Part shown: positions 31,644 through 41,127 of the stretch, in pieces
How the letters are laid out: every line of letters begins with the position of its first letter
How positions within the stretch are numbered: position 1 is the stretch's first letter
Assembly (NCBI RefSeq): GCF_001500045.1
Contig: NZ_LQIX01000012.1
Location: forward strand, 124,001 to 188,000
Reading direction: 5' to 3'
DNA: 64,000 bases
From: Mycobacterium sp. GA-1199
GTDB taxonomy: Bacteria; Actinomycetota; Actinomycetes; Mycobacteriales; Mycobacteriaceae
The notes under the pieces: model-generated
What the model was told of the DNA's origin: nothing
What the model saw: the letters and a program-made list of their open reading frames with translations, nothing else
Databases searched by the model: none
Program-made: the position numbers and the translations under genes

Positions 31644-33761
31644 GTGTCGCTCGCATCCCCGGGGACCATGGCCGACGACCAGGCTGCCGCCAGGGAGCTG
31701 GTGCGTGACTGGGCAAGCGCTTCCGGCGTCGTCGCGGCGGCGCGAGACGTCGAGCAGGGGCAGGCGGACGCCTGGCGCCGAGCCTATTCGGGCTTGGCCG
31801 AACTCGGGATCTTCGGGGTGGCGCTGCCGGAGGAGCTCGGCGGTGCCGACGGCACGGTCGACGATCTGTGCGCGATGGTCGACGAGGCGGCGGCCGCGCT
31901 GGTGCCGGGTCCCGTTGCGACGACCGCACTGGCCACGCTCGTGCTCGAGGCGCCACAAGTGCTGCAGGCGCTGGCTTCGGGCGAGCGGGTCGCCGGGGCG
32001 GCGTTGACGGCAGACGTGCGGTTCGCCGACGGCCGGGCCTCGGGCACCGCGGACTACGTGCTCGGGGCCGATCCCACCGGGGTGCTGCTGGTGCCGGCCG
32101 GAGACGTGTTCGTCATGGTGGACGCCGGTGCAGACGGCGTCTCCGTCGAACCGCACAAGGCCACCGACTTCTCCCGGCCGCTGGTGCGCGTCGTACTCGA
32201 ATCTGCGCCCGCAGAGGCGGTCGGCGCTCCCGCACAGCGAGTGATCGACATCGCCGCCGCCGTCATGGCGGCCGAGGCCGCGGGTCTGGCGCGCTGGGCG
32301 TTGCAGACCGCGACCGAGTACGCGAAGGTGCGCGAGCAGTTCGGCAAGCCCATCGGCAGCTTCCAGGCCATCAAGCACATGTGCGCCGAGATGCTGCTGC
32401 GGTCCGAGCAGGCCTCGGTGGCCGCGATGGACGCGGCAAGGGCGGTCGCGGAGGGCGACGACAACCAGCTCTCGATCGCCGCGGCGGTGGCGGCCGCCGT
32501 CGGGATCGAGGCCGCCAAGGCCAACGCCAAGGACTGCATCCAGGTGCTGGGCGGCATCGGGATCACCTGGGAGCACGACGCGCATCTGTATCTGCGGCGC
32601 GCCTACGGCATTTCGCACTTCCTAGGCGGAGCGCCGCGCTGGTTGCGCCGAGTTGCGGCGTTGACGCAACAGGGTGTGCGCCGTGACCTGCGCATCGATC
32701 TCGAGTCGGTTGCCGACCTGCGACCCGAGATCGCCTCTGCCGTCGCGGAAGTCGCAGCGTTGCCCGTCGAGAAGCAGCAGGCCGCGCTCGCCGATGCGGG
32801 CTTGCAGGCACCGCACTGGCCCAAGCCGTACGGCCGCGGTGCCGGCCCCGCCGAGCAGTTGTTGATCGACCAGGAGCTGGCGGCCGCCGGAGTCACCCGG
32901 CCGGACCTGGTGATCGGATGGTGGGCTGCGCCAACGATTCTCGAGCACGGCACCCCCGAACAGATCGAGAAGTTCGTACCCGCGACGCTGCGGGGCGAAC
33001 TGCTGTGGTGTCAGCTGTTCTCCGAGCCAGGCGCCGGATCGGATCTGGCGGCGCTGCGCACCAAGGCGGTTCGTGTCGACGGCGGTTTCAAGTTGACCGG
33101 TCAGAAGGTGTGGACCTCGGCGGCGCACAAGGCCGCGTGGGGTGTCTGCCTTGCGCGCACCGATCCGGATGCGCCGAAGCACAAGGGGATCACGTACTTC
33201 CTCGTCGACATGAAATCACCGGGCATCGACATCCGCCCGCTGCGCGAGATCACCGGGGACAACCTGTTCAACGAGGTGTTCTTCGACGAGGTGTTCGTGC
33301 CCGACGAGATGGTGGTCGGCCAGGTCAACGACGGATGGCGGCTGGCGCGCACCACGCTGGCGAACGAGCGGGTCGCGATGGCTCACGGCACCGCGCTGGG
33401 CAACCCGATGGAGGAGTTGCTCAAACAGGTCGCCACGCTGGACTTCGACGTGGCCGGCCAGGACCGGTTGGGTTCGTTGATCGTGGCGGCTCAGGTCGGC
33501 TCACTGCTGGACCAGAAGATCGCCGAACTCGCTGTTGGAGGCCAGGATCCCGGCCCGCAGGCCAGCGCGCGCAAGCTGATCGGCGTGCGCTACCGGCAGG
33601 CGCTCGCCGAACTGCGGATGGAATTGTCCGAGGGCGGCGGCGTGGTCGAGAACTCGACGGTGTTCGACTTCCTCAACACCCGGTGCCTGACCATCGCGGG
33701 CGGGACCGAGCAGATCCTGCTCACCCTCGCGGGCGAACGGCTTCTCGGCCTTCCCCGTTAG
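31644..33761 (+). CDS. fadE34: FadE34, fused two-domain acyl-CoA dehydrogenase (ChsE3-type)
   Basis: A 705-residue protein made of two acyl-CoA-dehydrogenase-like halves. Residues about 1-340 are beta-type, ending VLGGIGITWEHDAHLYLRRA. Residues about 350-705 are alpha-type, ending TIAGGTEQILLTLAGERLLGL. The family oxidises the CoA ester of the steroid C-24 (five-carbon) side chain in cholesterol degradation. M. tuberculosis FadE34 has 711 residues. The GTG at 31644 has AGGAG at 31633-31637. The fusion replaces the heteromer used by other steroid dehydrogenases. A perfect KstR operator lies upstream. Confidence 0.93.
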   Translation: MSLASPGTMADDQAAARELVRDWASASGVVAAARDVEQGQADAWRRAYSGLAELGIFGVALPEELGGADGTVDDLCAMVDEAAAALVPGPVATTALATLVLEAPQVLQALASGERVAGAALTADVRFADGRASGTADYVLGADPTGVLLVPAGDVFVMVDAGADGVSVEPHKATDFSRPLVRVVLESAPAEAVGAPAQRVIDIAAAVMAAEAAGLARWALQTATEYAKVREQFGKPIGSFQAIKHMCAEMLLRSEQASVAAMDAARAVAEGDDNQLSIAAAVAAAVGIEAAKANAKDCIQVLGGIGITWEHDAHLYLRRAYGISHFLGGAPRWLRRVAALTQQGVRRDLRIDLESVADLRPEIASAVAEVAALPVEKQQAALADAGLQAPHWPKPYGRGAGPAEQLLIDQELAAAGVTRPDLVIGWWAAPTILEHGTPEQIEKFVPATLRGELLWCQLFSEPGAGSDLAALRTKAVRVDGGFKLTGQKVWTSAAHKAAWGVCLARTDPDAPKHKGITYFLVDMKSPGIDIRPLREITGDNLFNEVFFDEVFVPDEMVVGQVNDGWRLARTTLANERVAMAHGTALGNPMEELLKQVATLDFDVAGQDRLGSLIVAAQVGSLLDQKIAELAVGGQDPGPQASARKLIGVRYRQALAELRMELSEGGGVVENSTVFDFLNTRCLTIAGGTEQILLTLAGERLLGLPR

Positions 33762-33861
33762 CTGAACGCGGCCGGGTCGCCTAATCGGTTGATCGCACGC
33801 AGCTGGTGCTTGTAATCAACCGGATAAGCGCGCCGGGCTGCCCCGTTAGCTGAACGCGGCC
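33753..33861. repeat. 21-bp direct repeat flanking a hairpin at the fadE34 tail
   Basis: An identical 21-base sequence beginning CCCCGTTAGCTGAACGCGG occurs at 33753-33773 and 33841-33861. The first copy spans the fadE34 stop; the second contains the stop codon of the convergent secreted-protein gene. Between them CGGTTGAT (33786-33793) and ATCAACCG (33815-33822) form an 8-bp stem with an inner GCAC/GTGC stem, a possible bidirectional terminator. Confidence 0.85.
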
Positions 33862-34394
33862 TGTGCGCACGCGTCCGGCGAGGTGATGTTGACCCCGCCG
33901 TAGACCACCTGGATGTGCGAGCACACGATCAGCGGAACGTCGGTGCGGGGCGCACCGGTGCGCTGATCGACCGGCCAGGCGATCCCGTGGAACTGGAACT
34001 TCTCGGGCGGACCGCCCCCGAAGTAGATGGTCGTGAACTCCACGTCGGTCAGCGATTTGAACGACCGGGTGTTGGGCGCATCGAAGTTGAAGTTGATGTA
34101 CACGCTGCGATCCATGGTGCGCAGCGTCGTGGTCTGGCGGGCCCACAGGTCGCCGGGGAAGCCGAGAACGTCTGGGCCGCGGCGCAGGTTGGCGTTGGCG
34201 TCGAACAAGCACTTGGCCTCGGCCGCGATGCAGTTCGCGGTCACGTGCATCTCGAGGTTGGTGCCGGGGTCGACCGGAACCGACGAGTCCGCGGTGTCGA
34301 CGGCCGCGGCCGCCGTCGGGGTGGGTGCCATGACCGTCAGCGCCAGAAGGATCACCGAGATCGCCGCAGCGACGCCGGTCAGCCGGTTCGTCAC
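33846..34394 (-). CDS. Secreted protein of unknown function (Rv3572-like)
   Basis: A 182-residue protein from the GTG at 34394, which has a good ribosome binding site (GGAAGGGGAG). The N-terminal signal peptide (TGVAAAISVILLALTVMAPT) ends in an Ala-rich cleavage region. The mature domain has four Cys that could form two disulfides, and few charged clusters. It occupies the place of M. tuberculosis Rv3572 between fadE34 and kshB. Function unknown; a secreted or envelope location is likely. Confidence 0.82.
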   Translation of the reverse strand: MTNRLTGVAAAISVILLALTVMAPTPTAAAAVDTADSSVPVDPGTNLEMHVTANCIAAEAKCLFDANANLRRGPDVLGFPGDLWARQTTTLRTMDRSVYINFNFDAPNTRSFKSLTDVEFTTIYFGGGPPEKFQFHGIAWPVDQRTGAPRTDVPLIVCSHIQVVYGGVNITSPDACAQAAFS

Positions 34395-34434
34395 GTTGCT
34401 CCCCTTCCACGTGCGGCGAATGCTAGCCCGCGCG

Positions 34435-35505
34435 CTATTCGTCATAGGTGACTTCGACCGAATCCGAGCGGGGCAGGGCTTGGCAGCCCAGGATCAGCCC
34501 CTCGTCGAGGTCGGACTGTTCGAGCACGTCGTTGACGTCCATCTCGACGTCGCCGCTCTTCTTCAGCACCGCGCACGCGCCGCAATGGCCCTCGCGGCAG
34601 GAGAACGGCGCGTCGAGCCCCTTGTCCAGCAGCACGTCGAGCAGTTTGGCGTTGCGGGGCCACCGCACCTCGTGGGTTTCGCCGTCGAGCGTGACGATCG
34701 CGGTGGCCGGACCCTCGTCGCTGTCGTCCTCCTCGATGACCACCGCCGCGAACGGATCGGAGTCCAGCGACTTGAACACCTCGATGTGCACCCGCTCGGC
34801 GGGCATGCCCGCGCCCTTGACCGCCTCCTCGGCCGCGGCCATGAACGGCCCCGGACCACAGATGTAGGCGTCGTGACTCGTGTAGGGAGCGGTCAGCGCG
34901 GCGAGCGCCGCCGCGCTCGGCAGACCCTGCACCGTTTCCAGCCAGTGCACGACGACAAGACGCTCGGGATACTTCTCGCTGAGCTCACGTAGCGCCGAGC
35001 CGAAGATGACGGACGTCTCGTCCCGGTTGGCGTAGATCAGCACGACCTTGCCGCTGCCCTCGGCCAGCGCCGACTTGCAGATCGACATCATCGGCGTGAT
35101 CCCGGAGCCGGCGGCAAGCAGCAGGAAGTCGGTGTCCAGCGTCTTGGGCACGAAGGTGCCCGAAGGCGCGAGGACGTGGATCTTCATGCCGACGTGCGCG
35201 TGATCGCACAGCCAGTTCGAGGCGTACCCGTCGGCGGTGCGTTTGACGGTGACGGTCAGCCGGTCGTCGGTGAAGGGCGAACTGCACAGGGAGTAGCAGC
35301 GCGCCACCGAACCCGTCCGGTCGCTGGGCACGCGCAGTGTCAGGAACTGTCCTGGCGCATAGCGCAACCGTTCGGCGGGGATATCGGCGCCGGAGGGCAC
35401 GCTGAACACCAGCGAGCGCGCGTCGTCGGTCTCGGTGACGACATCGGCAAGTTCCAGCTCGAGCACGTGGCTGCCGAGCGGCTCGTCGGTCACTTTCGCG
35501 TCCAC
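34435..35505 (-). CDS. kshB: 3-ketosteroid 9-alpha-hydroxylase reductase subunit KshB
   Basis: The electron-transfer partner of KshA in opening the steroid ring B. The 356-residue protein has an FAD domain (RCYSLCSSP), an NAD-binding domain (LLAAGSGITPMMSICKSAL, CGPGPF) and a C-terminal plant-type 2Fe-2S domain (CREGHCGACAV, then LGCQAL). It matches M. tuberculosis Rv3571. The GTG at 35505 is used; the family start is nearby and uncertain by a few codons. KshA is not in this window. It diverges from hsaA with two KstR-type motifs between. Confidence 0.95.
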   Translation of the reverse strand: MDAKVTDEPLGSHVLELELADVVTETDDARSLVFSVPSGADIPAERLRYAPGQFLTLRVPSDRTGSVARCYSLCSSPFTDDRLTVTVKRTADGYASNWLCDHAHVGMKIHVLAPSGTFVPKTLDTDFLLLAAGSGITPMMSICKSALAEGSGKVVLIYANRDETSVIFGSALRELSEKYPERLVVVHWLETVQGLPSAAALAALTAPYTSHDAYICGPGPFMAAAEEAVKGAGMPAERVHIEVFKSLDSDPFAAVVIEEDDSDEGPATAIVTLDGETHEVRWPRNAKLLDVLLDKGLDAPFSCREGHCGACAVLKKSGDVEMDVNDVLEQSDLDEGLILGCQALPRSDSVEVTYDE

Positions 35506-35543
35506 CTCTCACGTCCGCCAGCCCTGCGACCCAGGGCGATAAC

Positions 35544-35557
35544 TAGAACAGGTTACA
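35544..35557. promoter_or_regulatory. KstR operator proximal to kshB
   Basis: TAGAACAGGTTACA fits TnnAACnnGTTnnA at every fixed position. It lies 39 bases upstream of the kshB start, on the kshB side of the kshB-hsaA gap, and so most likely controls kshB. Confidence 0.85.
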
Positions 35558-35611
35558 GAAATGCATGTGTGCAGGTCCAGGTCCTACAGGTATGCCCTAC
35601 TCGACACGAAT

Positions 35612-35625
35612 CGTAACGTGTTCTA
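35612..35625. promoter_or_regulatory. KstR operator proximal to hsaA
   Basis: CGTAACGTGTTCTA fits the KstR motif except for the first fixed T. It lies 105 bases before the hsaA start, and the two boxes in this gap suggest separate control of the two divergent transcripts. Confidence 0.75.
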
Positions 35626-35648
35626 ATCTGACGGCTAAGCGGTTCGCG

Positions 35649-35704
35649 CTTCGCGTGAGTGCTCATCGCAGTTGTGGGCTCTTCGCGCGAGCGCTCATCG
35701 CAGT
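35649..35704. repeat. 24-bp imperfect tandem repeat in the hsaA leader
   Basis: Two copies of a 24-base unit (35649-35672 and 35681-35704), each ending GCTCATCGCAGT, agree at 22 of 24 positions with a 32-base period. They lie between the KstR box and the hsaA start, 26 bases before the GTG, and so probably within the 5' untranslated region. Confidence 0.8.
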
Positions 35705-35729
35705 CCGTCCTATCCCGGGAGGCACATCA

Positions 35730-36914
35730 GTGACGTCCATTGAACAGCGTGACGTGCAGTCGGTCCTAGCCGGGATCGACGACCTACTGCCGCTGATCGC
35801 CAAACGCGCACAGGCCACCGAAGACCTGCGCCGCCTCCCCGACGACACGGTCAACGAACTCAACGAGGTCGGCTTCTTCAAGCTGCTTCAGCCCGAGCAG
35901 TGGGGCGGCATGCAGTGCGATCCGACGCTCTTCTACGAGGCGGTGCGCCGCCTTGCCAGCGTCTGCGGCTCGACCGGTTGGGTCAGCTCGATCATCGGCG
36001 TGCACAACTGGCACCTCGCGCTGTTCGACCAGAAGGCGCAGGAGGAGGTGTGGGGCGACGATCCCGCCGTGCGGATCTCCTCGTCGTATGCGCCGATGGG
36101 GGCGGGCACCGTCGTCGACGGCGGCTACATCGTCAACGGTTCGTGGAACTGGTCGTCCGGTTGTGACCACGCCACCTGGACGTTCGTCGGCGGCCCGGTG
36201 ATCAAGGACGGCAAGCCGGTGGACTTCGGCAGCTTCTTGATCCCGCGCTCCGAATACGAGATCGACGACGTGTGGCATGTGGTCGGTCTTAAGGGAACCG
36301 GGAGCAACACGCTCAAGGTCAAGGACGTGTTCGTGCCACGGCACCGCTTCCTGTCCTACAAGGCGATGAACGACCGCACCGCGGGCGGGCTGGAGACCAA
36401 CACCGCACCGGTCTACAAGATGCCGTGGGGCACAGTGCATCCCACCACCATCTCCGCGCCCATCGTCGGTATGGCGTACGGCGCGTACGACGCGCACGTC
36501 GAACATCAGGGCAAGCGGGTGCGCGCGGCGTTTGCGGGGGAGAAGGCCAAGGACGATCCGTTCGCCAAGATCCGGATCGCCGAGGCCGCCAGCGATATCG
36601 ACGCGGCCTGGCGTCAGCTGATGGGCAATGTCGGCGACGAGTACGCCTTGCTGAAAGCGGGCGAGGAGATTCCGTTCGAGCTGCGCGCCCGCGCCCGCCG
36701 TGACCAGGTGCGCGCGACCGGCCGTGCGATCGCCTCGATCGACCGCCTCTTCGAGGCTTCCGGTGCCACCGCGTTGAGCAACGACGCACCGGTGCAACGG
36801 TTCTGGCGGGACGCCCACGCCGGGCGTGTACACGCCGCCAACGATCCCGAACGCGCCTACCTGATCTTCGGCAACAACGAGTTCGGGCTGCCGCCGCAGG
36901 ACACGATGGTTTAA
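35730..36914 (+). CDS. hsaA: HsaA, oxygenase of 3-HSA hydroxylase
   Basis: Flavin-dependent monooxygenase that hydroxylates the phenolic seco-steroid 3-HSA to the catechol 3,4-DHSA, using reduced flavin from HsaB. The 394-residue protein has the acyl-CoA-dehydrogenase-like fold: LLQPEQWGGMQCDP, CGSTGWVSSIIGVHNWHLA, and a C-terminal RFWRDAHAGRVHAAND. Length is identical to M. tuberculosis HsaA (394). The GTG at 35730 gives the family start (VTSIEQRDVQSVLAGID), with GGGAGG about ten bases upstream. It is the first gene of the hsaADCB operon. Confidence 0.97.
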   Translation: MTSIEQRDVQSVLAGIDDLLPLIAKRAQATEDLRRLPDDTVNELNEVGFFKLLQPEQWGGMQCDPTLFYEAVRRLASVCGSTGWVSSIIGVHNWHLALFDQKAQEEVWGDDPAVRISSSYAPMGAGTVVDGGYIVNGSWNWSSGCDHATWTFVGGPVIKDGKPVDFGSFLIPRSEYEIDDVWHVVGLKGTGSNTLKVKDVFVPRHRFLSYKAMNDRTAGGLETNTAPVYKMPWGTVHPTTISAPIVGMAYGAYDAHVEHQGKRVRAAFAGEKAKDDPFAKIRIAEAASDIDAAWRQLMGNVGDEYALLKAGEEIPFELRARARRDQVRATGRAIASIDRLFEASGATALSNDAPVQRFWRDAHAGRVHAANDPERAYLIFGNNEFGLPPQDTMV

Positions 36915-38734
<1,820 letters not shown>

Positions 38735-38753
38735 CGGTGAAGATCACTCGATA

Positions 38754-39320
38754 ATGGCGGCCGAACCGATCGATCCGCGCACATTCCGCAGCGTGCTCGG
38801 GCAGTTCTGCACTGGCATCACGGTGATCACCACGATCCACGACGGCGTGCCGATCGGATTCGCGTGCCAGTCGTTCGCCGCGCTGAGCCTGGATCCACCG
38901 CTGGTGCTGTTCTGCCCGACGAAGATGTCGCGGTCGTGGCAGGCCATCGAGGCCAGCGGTCATTTCTGCGTGAACGTGCTGCACGAGAACCAGAAGGACG
39001 TCTCGGCGCGGTTCGGCTCCAAGGAGCCCGACAAGTTCGCCGAAATCGAGTGGTATCAGTCAAAACTCGGCTCACCGGTCATCGAGGGCACGCTCGCTCA
39101 CATCGACTGCTCGGTGCATTCGGTGCACGACGGGGGCGACCACTTCGTCGTGTTCGGCGCGGTGCATTCGCTCTCGGACGTCCCGCACCGCAAGCCGCGG
39201 CCCCTGCTGTTCTACCGCGGGCAGTACACCGGTATCGAGCCGGAGAAGAACACGCCCGCGCAATGGCGCGACGACCTCGAGGCCTTCCTCACCGCCACCA
39301 CCGACGACACCTGGCTCTAG
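38754..39320 (+). CDS. hsaB: HsaB, flavin reductase of 3-HSA hydroxylase
   Basis: A 188-residue flavin reductase of the FMN-binding split-barrel type. It supplies reduced flavin to HsaA using NADH. Conserved segments are RSVLGQFCTGITVITTIHDG, FACQSFAALSLDPPLVLFCP, and HFCVNVLHENQ. The ATG at 38754 gives family length (187-188). It follows hsaC by 19 bases. In M. tuberculosis the arylamine N-acetyltransferase gene nat follows; here no nat is present, and a convergent hydrolase gene starts two bases after the stop. Confidence 0.96.
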   Translation: MAAEPIDPRTFRSVLGQFCTGITVITTIHDGVPIGFACQSFAALSLDPPLVLFCPTKMSRSWQAIEASGHFCVNVLHENQKDVSARFGSKEPDKFAEIEWYQSKLGSPVIEGTLAHIDCSVHSVHDGGDHFVVFGAVHSLSDVPHRKPRPLLFYRGQYTGIEPEKNTPAQWRDDLEAFLTATTDDTWL

Positions 39321-39322
39321 CG

Positions 39323-40090
39323 CTACAACAACTCGTCGATGAAGCCGACGATCGCGGCCGTAACCTCCCGGTGCACGGTCTCATTGAGAACGTCGTGACG
39401 AGCGCCCTCGAATTCGGCCAGGCGCAACGAATCGATCTGCTCGGAGTAGGCCCGCACCGCCCCGACCGCAGCGATCGGATCATTCGAACCGTGCACGGCC
39501 AGCGTCGGCACCGCGAGCTTCGGCAGGACGGCGCCGAACCGGTCCCAGGCCCGGTCGAGTTCCCGTGTCAGCGCCACACCGTCGGCATCGACGAATGCCA
39601 GCGGGTCGGTCGCCAGCAGGTCGAGGTAGAACGGGTCGTCGGACAGCCAACTGGGCTCGAGGCGCAGTGCGGTGTCGTTGTCGAGCATCGCCGGGATCGG
39701 CACCAGCGGAGCGCCCGAGACGACCCCGCCGGCATAACGGTCGGGCTGGTCGAGCAGCCGGAACAGCGTGACGATCGAGCCGAAGGAGTGCCCTTGTGCG
39801 ATCAACGGTATTCCGGGCGTGGCACTTTCGGCGAGCGAGATCAGGGCGTCGGCAAGCGAGGAGCTGTCCTCGGTTGATCCGAAGTCTCCGCGGGTGCCCG
39901 GGCTCAAACCGTGGCCGAACTGGTCGACCGCCCACAGGTCGAAGCCCGCGGCGTTGAGCGCAAAGCCGTAGCGGTGGTAGAGCCCGGTGTGCTCGCCGAA
40001 GCCGTGCAGGAAGATCACCGCCGCGCGCGGCTGCGCCGATGCCCAGTGGCGGTAGTAGGGCCGGCCTTTCGGGTGGTCGATGAACGGCAT
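39323..40090 (-). CDS. Alpha/beta hydrolase, monoacylglycerol lipase/lysophospholipase-like
   Basis: A 255-residue serine hydrolase with HG motif VIFLHGFGEHTGLYHRYGF, nucleophile elbow QGHSFGSIVTL (Ser near 98), Asp in VHGSNDPIA, and His in EGARHDVLNE. This is the Hydrolase_4 family, which includes monoacylglycerol lipases. The ATG at 40090 gives the domain start; the open frame upstream is not protein-like. It follows the LysR gene by ten bases on the same strand, so it may be part of the ketone-body regulator transcript. The substrate is unknown. Confidence 0.85.
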   Translation of the reverse strand: MPFIDHPKGRPYYRHWASAQPRAAVIFLHGFGEHTGLYHRYGFALNAAGFDLWAVDQFGHGLSPGTRGDFGSTEDSSSLADALISLAESATPGIPLIAQGHSFGSIVTLFRLLDQPDRYAGGVVSGAPLVPIPAMLDNDTALRLEPSWLSDDPFYLDLLATDPLAFVDADGVALTRELDRAWDRFGAVLPKLAVPTLAVHGSNDPIAAVGAVRAYSEQIDSLRLAEFEGARHDVLNETVHREVTAAIVGFIDELL

Positions 40091-40100
40091 ACCGACGACG

Positions 40101-41018
40101 TTAACCCTTGCCCAGCAACACGTCGTGCTGGTCGTGCATCCGGTCGCGGATCGCGTCCACAACGGCCGCCACCTCGGGCCGGCGCAGTGTTTCACCACGG
40201 GTGACGAGCCAGTACGTCAGCCGCACCGACGCCTCGCCGCGCAGGACGCGCACCAGATCGGCGTGGCGGTCGGCCATGAAGCAGGGCAGCAGCCCGAGTC
40301 CCGCGGCGGCGCGGGTCGCCTCTACGTGGACGAAAACGTTCGTCGACGTGACGGACTCCCGCATCGCGGGTGCGAAACTCGTCGCCGCATCGAGGTCGTC
40401 GACCTGCAACATCGAGTCGATGAAATAGACAAGCGGATGACGGTTCAGGTCGGCGATGGTGGTCGGCGTACCGTGCTCGGCCAGGTAGTCACGGGAGCCG
40501 TAGAGGCCGAGGCAGTAATCACCGAGCCTGATCGCCCTGGCCCGATGCACTCGCGGTTCGCCGACGACGACCTCGACGTCCAGCCCGGACCTCTGCTGGG
40601 TCGCGCGGCGGGTGGCGGCGACGATCTCGACGGCCACATTCGGATGCTGCCGTTGCACACGGGCGGCGGCGGGGGCGGCGATATAAGCGGAGAAGCCGTC
40701 GGTGGCCGAGATCCGGACGACGCCCTCGAGCGCACGTTCGCCGGCGGGGTCGACGGCCAGCGAGCGCACGGCCGAGTCGATGACCTCCGCTGCGGCCAGC
40801 GCTTCGCGTCCGAGTTCGGTGAGTTCCCATCCGCCCGCGCCGCGGGCCAGCACGCGTCCCCCCACCGACTCCTCGAGTGCTGCGATACGCCTGGAGATCG
40901 TGGTGTGGTTGAGGCCCAGCTCCTCCGCGGCCGCGTTGTACCGGCCCGACCGGCCGACCGCCAGCAGCACCAGGAGGTCATCGGCGCTCGGTCGTCGCCG
41001 ACCCGACGGCTGGGTCAT
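40101..41018 (-). CDS. LysR-family transcriptional regulator
   Basis: A 305-residue regulator from the ATG at 41018. The winged helix-turn-helix (residues about 13-70, AAAEELGLNHTTISRRIAAL) is followed by a LysR substrate-binding domain (residues about 90-295). It diverges from the MHS transporter and the 3-hydroxybutyrate/acetoacetate genes with a 109-base gap, the usual arrangement for LysR control of the neighbouring operon. The likely inducer is 3-hydroxybutyrate or acetoacetate, by inference only. Confidence 0.88.
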   Translation of the reverse strand: MTQPSGRRRPSADDLLVLLAVGRSGRYNAAAEELGLNHTTISRRIAALEESVGGRVLARGAGGWELTELGREALAAAEVIDSAVRSLAVDPAGERALEGVVRISATDGFSAYIAAPAAARVQRQHPNVAVEIVAATRRATQQRSGLDVEVVVGEPRVHRARAIRLGDYCLGLYGSRDYLAEHGTPTTIADLNRHPLVYFIDSMLQVDDLDAATSFAPAMRESVTSTNVFVHVEATRAAAGLGLLPCFMADRHADLVRVLRGEASVRLTYWLVTRGETLRRPEVAAVVDAIRDRMHDQHDVLLGKG

Positions 41019-41021
41019 ATG

Positions 41022-41054
41022 TGCATTTTTGCAGATACTCCCTGCATCTTTCGC
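41022..41054. promoter_or_regulatory. Tandem candidate LysR sites
   Basis: TGCATTTTTGCA (41022-41033, a TGCA-N4-TGCA palindrome) and TGCATCTTTCGC (41043-41054) have a 21-base period, i.e. the same face of the helix two turns apart. They lie immediately upstream of the LysR start and 74 bases before the transporter. They are good candidates for LysR recognition and activation sites. Confidence 0.45.
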
Positions 41055-41127
41055 CATTGCCCGGTGACGTATCTGCGGGAATACTCACAAGCGACTTGTC
41101 CGCCATCACAACCCGAAGGAGTCTGCG

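Noticed and set aside
33786..33822. Hairpin region as an insertion sequence remnant
   Set aside because: Too short, with no transposase fragment; the flanking 21-bp repeats include gene ends and fit a local duplication better.
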